DNA of 64,000 bases, taken from positions 868,001-932,000 of the forward strand of contig CAVVAH010000004.1 of the NCBI GenBank assembly GCA_963746175.1. The letters are read 5' to 3'. The translations under genes were made by a program, and so were the position numbers. Each line of letters begins with the position of its first letter. Within the stretch, counting starts at the first letter, position 1. A model generated the notes under the pieces. It did not search any database. It worked only from the letters and a program-made list of their open reading frames with translations, and was not told the origin of the DNA. Positions 61,370 through 64,000 of the stretch are shown in pieces. This DNA is from CAVVAH01 sp963746175 (GTDB lineage Bacteria; Actinomycetota; Actinomycetes; JACCUZ01).

Positions 61370-61846
61370 TCAGGTCCTCTCTGTTGCCAGTCCGAGCTCG
61401 TGCTCGAGCAGGTCGTGCACGAGCGTGATCGCGCCGTCGACAGCGGCGGCGACCGGAGGTGTGAGCCCGATGCCCTCGCCGACATCGGCCGGTTGACAGC
61501 CGACGACGTACGTCGGTGGCAGCGAGCCGCCGAGCTTCGCCAACCCGGCGAGCACCGCGACGGGTGCCATGCCGTGCGCGTCGAGCTCGCCGTCACCGAG
61601 ATCGTCCTCGCCGACCTCGAGCACCGACAGGTCACCCGGCGCACCGTCGCCGGGCACGGCATCGACGACCACCAGGGCGTCGTAGCCGTCGAGCAGGTCG
61701 TAGGCGAGGTGCATCCCGCGGATGCCGTAGTCGACGACCTTCACGTCGCCGGACGGCGGGGCCGCAGCGAGTCGCCGGGCGACCTCGCTGCCGAACCCGT
61801 CGTCGGTGAGGAAGAGGTTGCCGACGCCGGCCACGAGGACGGTCAT
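61370..61846 (-). CDS. Hydrogenase maturation protease (HycI/HupD family)
   Basis: A 158-aa endopeptidase. VLVAGVGNLFLTDDGFGSEV has the first nickel-binding acidic residue, VVDAVPGDGAPGDLSVLEV the second, and a His lies in the DAHGM stretch. It removes the C-terminal extension of the large subunit after nickel insertion. ATG 61846 overlaps the upstream 460-aa gene by four bases. Confidence 0.9.
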   Translation of the reverse strand: MTVLVAGVGNLFLTDDGFGSEVARRLAAAPPSGDVKVVDYGIRGMHLAYDLLDGYDALVVVDAVPGDGAPGDLSVLEVGEDDLGDGELDAHGMAPVAVLAGLAKLGGSLPPTYVVGCQPADVGEGIGLTPPVAAAVDGAITLVHDLLEHELGLATERT

Positions 61847-63225
61847 CGGGCGTCCTCGCGCGCGGGCAATGGCTCGACCTCGTCGGGTGCGAAGTAGTAG
61901 AACCGCCCGGTGGTGTCGTAGAGGTCGCGCCCGGGGTCGTCCTCGAGCACGACGGCGAGGTGCCGACCGCCATCGACGTCGAAGTAGACCCGGGACACGA
62001 CGGCGGTCTGACCGGCGAGGAAGAGGTCCTGCGCGTCGGCGCGCCGGGACGGTCGCAGCAGCACCCGGCTGCCCTGGGCGACAGCGACGTCGCCGACGAG
62101 CACGGAGTCGGACTCCGGCCGCGCGCGGGCGTCCTGGCCCTCGTCCCACCACGGGACCTCCCCCAGCACCAGCAGCTCGTCGTCCTCGGGGGCACCGTCC
62201 GCCGTAGCGGACCGGCGGGCGCCGTGCAGCAGGGCTAGCGCGTCATCGGTCATCGTGTCGCACCGGTCGACGATCGCCGCCGCGCGCGGGTCGGTGCCGC
62301 GCGCCTCGGCCTTCTCCTGGTCGGTCATGGTCATCACGCGCAGCGTGAGGATCTCGTCGATCTCGGTGGCGTCGAACAGGTCGCCCGCGCTCTCCGGGGC
62401 GATGCTCGGATGGTCGCCGAGCACGATGGGCGACACCAGCACCGCGTCGGTGCCGGAGTCGTCGGCCACCATCACCGGCCAGCAGCGGTGCTGCGTGCAG
62501 GACGCGGCGTCCGCCGCGGCGTGGCCGGGAGGGTCGAGCAGTGACACGAACCTGGCGGCCTGCGCCGTGACCAGCAGGTGGGTGCCGACGAAGGAGTAGC
62601 GCGCGGCGACATCGCGTTCCGTCCAGCCGGGCCGGTCGCCCGCCGTCCACGCAGTGCTGTTGTCGACACGCAGCGCCGCGACGACCAGGCCGGGTTGCCG
62701 GCCGGGCCGGGCAGTCACGGTGACGGTGCCCGAGACCGGCCACCTCGTGCGTACCAGCCGCCCGACCACCGCGCCGCCGTCGTACAGGTCCTCGACGTCC
62801 TCGCCCCCGGGCACAGCCACCTCGTGCACGGTCGTCGCGTCGAGCGGGATGCTGCTGAGGTCGATCTCACGGGAGACGGCTTCGTGGAACGGCACCCACC
62901 GGGTGCCGCCGACCGCCAGCTCGGGGACCGGCTCCCAGCCGCCCCCCGCGGCGTCGGCTGCCCGCTCGACCGAACGCGCCTGCACCTGCAGGAACCGCAG
63001 CTGCAGGTCCAGGGTGGCTCCGGGCGGGGTCTCGAGCACAACCTCGGCGGTCATCGTCGGCTCCTCGCCGACGCCGGCGGCGGCGGCTCCGGCGGGGCCG
63101 AGGATCCCGAACTGCCAGCGCACCTGGTTCTTCGACGACGAGGCCCGGTAGGGGTAGAGCAGGTAGCCCTCGTAGAGCACGGCGTCGGCGACCTGCCGGG
63201 CCGCGACCAGGCCGGCGCCGCTCAC
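61843..63225 (-). CDS. Large uncharacterised hydrogenase-cluster protein
   Basis: A 460-aa soluble protein. N-terminal AVLYEGYLLYPYRASSSKNQ, RWQFGILGP, and a central VAARYSFVGTHLLVTAQAAR are its most distinctive parts. The end (SRVLLRPSRRADAQDLFLAG then VSRVYFDVDGGRHLAVVLED, YYFAPDEVEPL) looks like a small beta domain. No membrane span or known catalytic motif. GTG start at 63225, overlapping the DUF6084 gene. Found with hydrogenase genes in actinomycetes to my recollection; function unknown. Confidence 0.75.
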   Translation of the reverse strand: MSGAGLVAARQVADAVLYEGYLLYPYRASSSKNQVRWQFGILGPAGAAAAGVGEEPTMTAEVVLETPPGATLDLQLRFLQVQARSVERAADAAGGGWEPVPELAVGGTRWVPFHEAVSREIDLSSIPLDATTVHEVAVPGGEDVEDLYDGGAVVGRLVRTRWPVSGTVTVTARPGRQPGLVVAALRVDNSTAWTAGDRPGWTERDVAARYSFVGTHLLVTAQAARFVSLLDPPGHAAADAASCTQHRCWPVMVADDSGTDAVLVSPIVLGDHPSIAPESAGDLFDATEIDEILTLRVMTMTDQEKAEARGTDPRAAAIVDRCDTMTDDALALLHGARRSATADGAPEDDELLVLGEVPWWDEGQDARARPESDSVLVGDVAVAQGSRVLLRPSRRADAQDLFLAGQTAVVSRVYFDVDGGRHLAVVLEDDPGRDLYDTTGRFYYFAPDEVEPLPAREDAR

Positions 63226-63872
63226 GGCGCGGCCCCCTCGACCACCTGAGCAGGGAGGAGGTCGGCGACCGTCTCCTCCCAGGACGTGAGGCCCCGCGCC
63301 GACCGGTGCCGGGCGAGAGCGTCGATGCTGTCGCGGTCCAGCCGGATCCAGCCGGCGCCGGGGAAGTAGAGGTCCATGAGCCGGCGCCAGGTGGCCACCG
63401 GCAGCCGGCACCGGGCCTCGAGCGACCACGAGAGCTGCTCGGCGGCGAAGCCCGTCTCGCCGCGGGTGAACACCGTGCCGCTGAACAGCAGCAGCAGCGG
63501 CACCTCGCCGTCGTCGCCGAGCGCGTGCAGGTACTTCGTGCCGCTGACGTCGAAGTCGTAGGTGCACGCCACGGGGAGCTCGACCTCGGTCTCGCCGTGG
63601 AACCCCTGCACCATCGTCGAGGCGTGGGTCCAGAGGAACGGCTTGAGGGTGTCGGCGTAGCGGTCCGGCGTGCCGAACAGGTCGGCCAGCCCGGCGCGCT
63701 CGGCGTCGTCGTAGGGCCGGCGCTGCGGTTCGATGCGCAGCTGCGCGCGCAGCGCGATCGCGTGCACCCGGGCACCGGTGCTCTCGGTGAGCCGCAGCCG
63801 GAACAGCAGGTGCGGCGCGGCCGCATGCTCCTGGGCGCGGACGTCGAGGACCTCCGCCGCCAGCTCGGTCAC
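63222..63872 (-). CDS. DUF6084-type hydrogenase-cluster protein
   Basis: A 216-aa soluble protein (LAAEVLDVRAQEHAAAPHLL, ALRAQLRIEPQRRPYDDAER, CTYDFDVSGTKYLHALGDDG, LPVATWRRLMDLYFPGAGWI). Beta-rich, without cysteines that could bind clusters. GTG start at 63872, four-base overlap with the gene before it. Uncharacterised; operon position supports a role in hydrogenase assembly or regulation. Confidence 0.75.
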   Translation of the reverse strand: MTELAAEVLDVRAQEHAAAPHLLFRLRLTESTGARVHAIALRAQLRIEPQRRPYDDAERAGLADLFGTPDRYADTLKPFLWTHASTMVQGFHGETEVELPVACTYDFDVSGTKYLHALGDDGEVPLLLLFSGTVFTRGETGFAAEQLSWSLEARCRLPVATWRRLMDLYFPGAGWIRLDRDSIDALARHRSARGLTSWEETVADLLPAQVVEGAAP

Positions 63873-64000
63873 GGCCGCCCCACCGGTTGCTGAGTCGTCG
63901 CCGGGCGGCTCCTGGACCGCACGGTGTCGAAGAACTCGTCCAGCCGGCGGTGCACGTCCTGCCCGCCGTCGAAGCCGCGCCACAGGGTGCGCAGGTGGCC
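63869..64000 (-). CDS. C-terminal end of a DUF5947-type protein (runs off the window)
   Basis: The last 43 codons are present: GHLRTLWRGFDGGQDVHRRL, DEFFDTVRSRSRPATTQQPV, then GRP and TGA at 63871-63869. The HLRTLWRGFDGG motif is typical, to my recollection, of the DUF5947 proteins that directly follow [NiFe]-hydrogenase genes. The structural subunits are therefore expected just to the right of the window. Confidence 0.65.
   Translation of the reverse strand, partial: GHLRTLWRGFDGGQDVHRRLDEFFDTVRSRSRPATTQQPVGRP

Overview
The window is chromosomal DNA from a high-G+C Gram-positive bacterium, almost certainly an actinomycete. The evidence is the strong C/G bias at third codon positions, the many GTG and TTG starts with purine-rich ribosome binding sites, ATGA/GTGA gene overlaps, twin-arginine lipoproteins, a NgcEFG-type sugar importer and an actinobacterial set of [NiFe]-hydrogenase accessory genes. 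Nothing seen here fixes the genus.

Layout. 0-5 kb: a sulfide/persulfide detoxification module. A persulfide dioxygenase-rhodanese fusion is divergent from GntR regulator-rhodanese-TauE exporter, with a 20-bp palindrome between them. 4.6-6.4 kb: a patch of gene debris (tail of an unknown gene, integrase N-terminus, doubly frameshifted lipoprotein) and a toxin-antitoxin pair with a near-consensus promoter. 6.5-18 kb: NhaA antiporter, ArsB/NhaD-type transporter with a CBS protein, secreted glycoside hydrolase, universal stress protein, a three-gene envelope-stress two-component operon with a GerMN lipoprotein, a STAS gene coupled to an unknown gene, and a secreted RTX-repeat protein. 18.4-31.3 kb: a five-gene operon combining a cytochrome b561/sulfite-oxidase-fold molybdoenzyme with a methyltransferase and two glycosyltransferase-type proteins, then a GT-C-like membrane protein, haloacid dehalogenase, second two-component system, NDP-sugar epimerase, lipase, and an ABC exporter with RseB-like and residual sigma-like genes. 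32.5 kb: the 3' half of a tRNA-Gly(CCC) gene, which looks like an integration scar.

33-54 kb is the metabolic core: cell-wall and amino-sugar salvage. Secreted AmiE-like, NamZ and NagZ enzymes can strip muropeptides outside the cell under a MurR/RpiR regulator. NgcEFG-type import, a MurNAc/GlcNAc-type kinase, a SIS protein, a ROK regulator, a ROK kinase, NagA, NagB, an AgaS-like isomerase and a class II aldolase can convert GlcNAc, and probably GalNAc, to glycolytic intermediates. A motif matching G-W-A-S-GAAA-M-TTA-S-C lies before murR and on the predicted nagZ promoter.

54-60 kb: a CYTH-CHAD protein and an iron-type ABC importer. 59.7-64 kb: a tightly packed accessory operon for a [NiFe] hydrogenase (hypC, hypA, maturation protease and five little-studied genes), running off the right edge; the structural subunits are not in the window.
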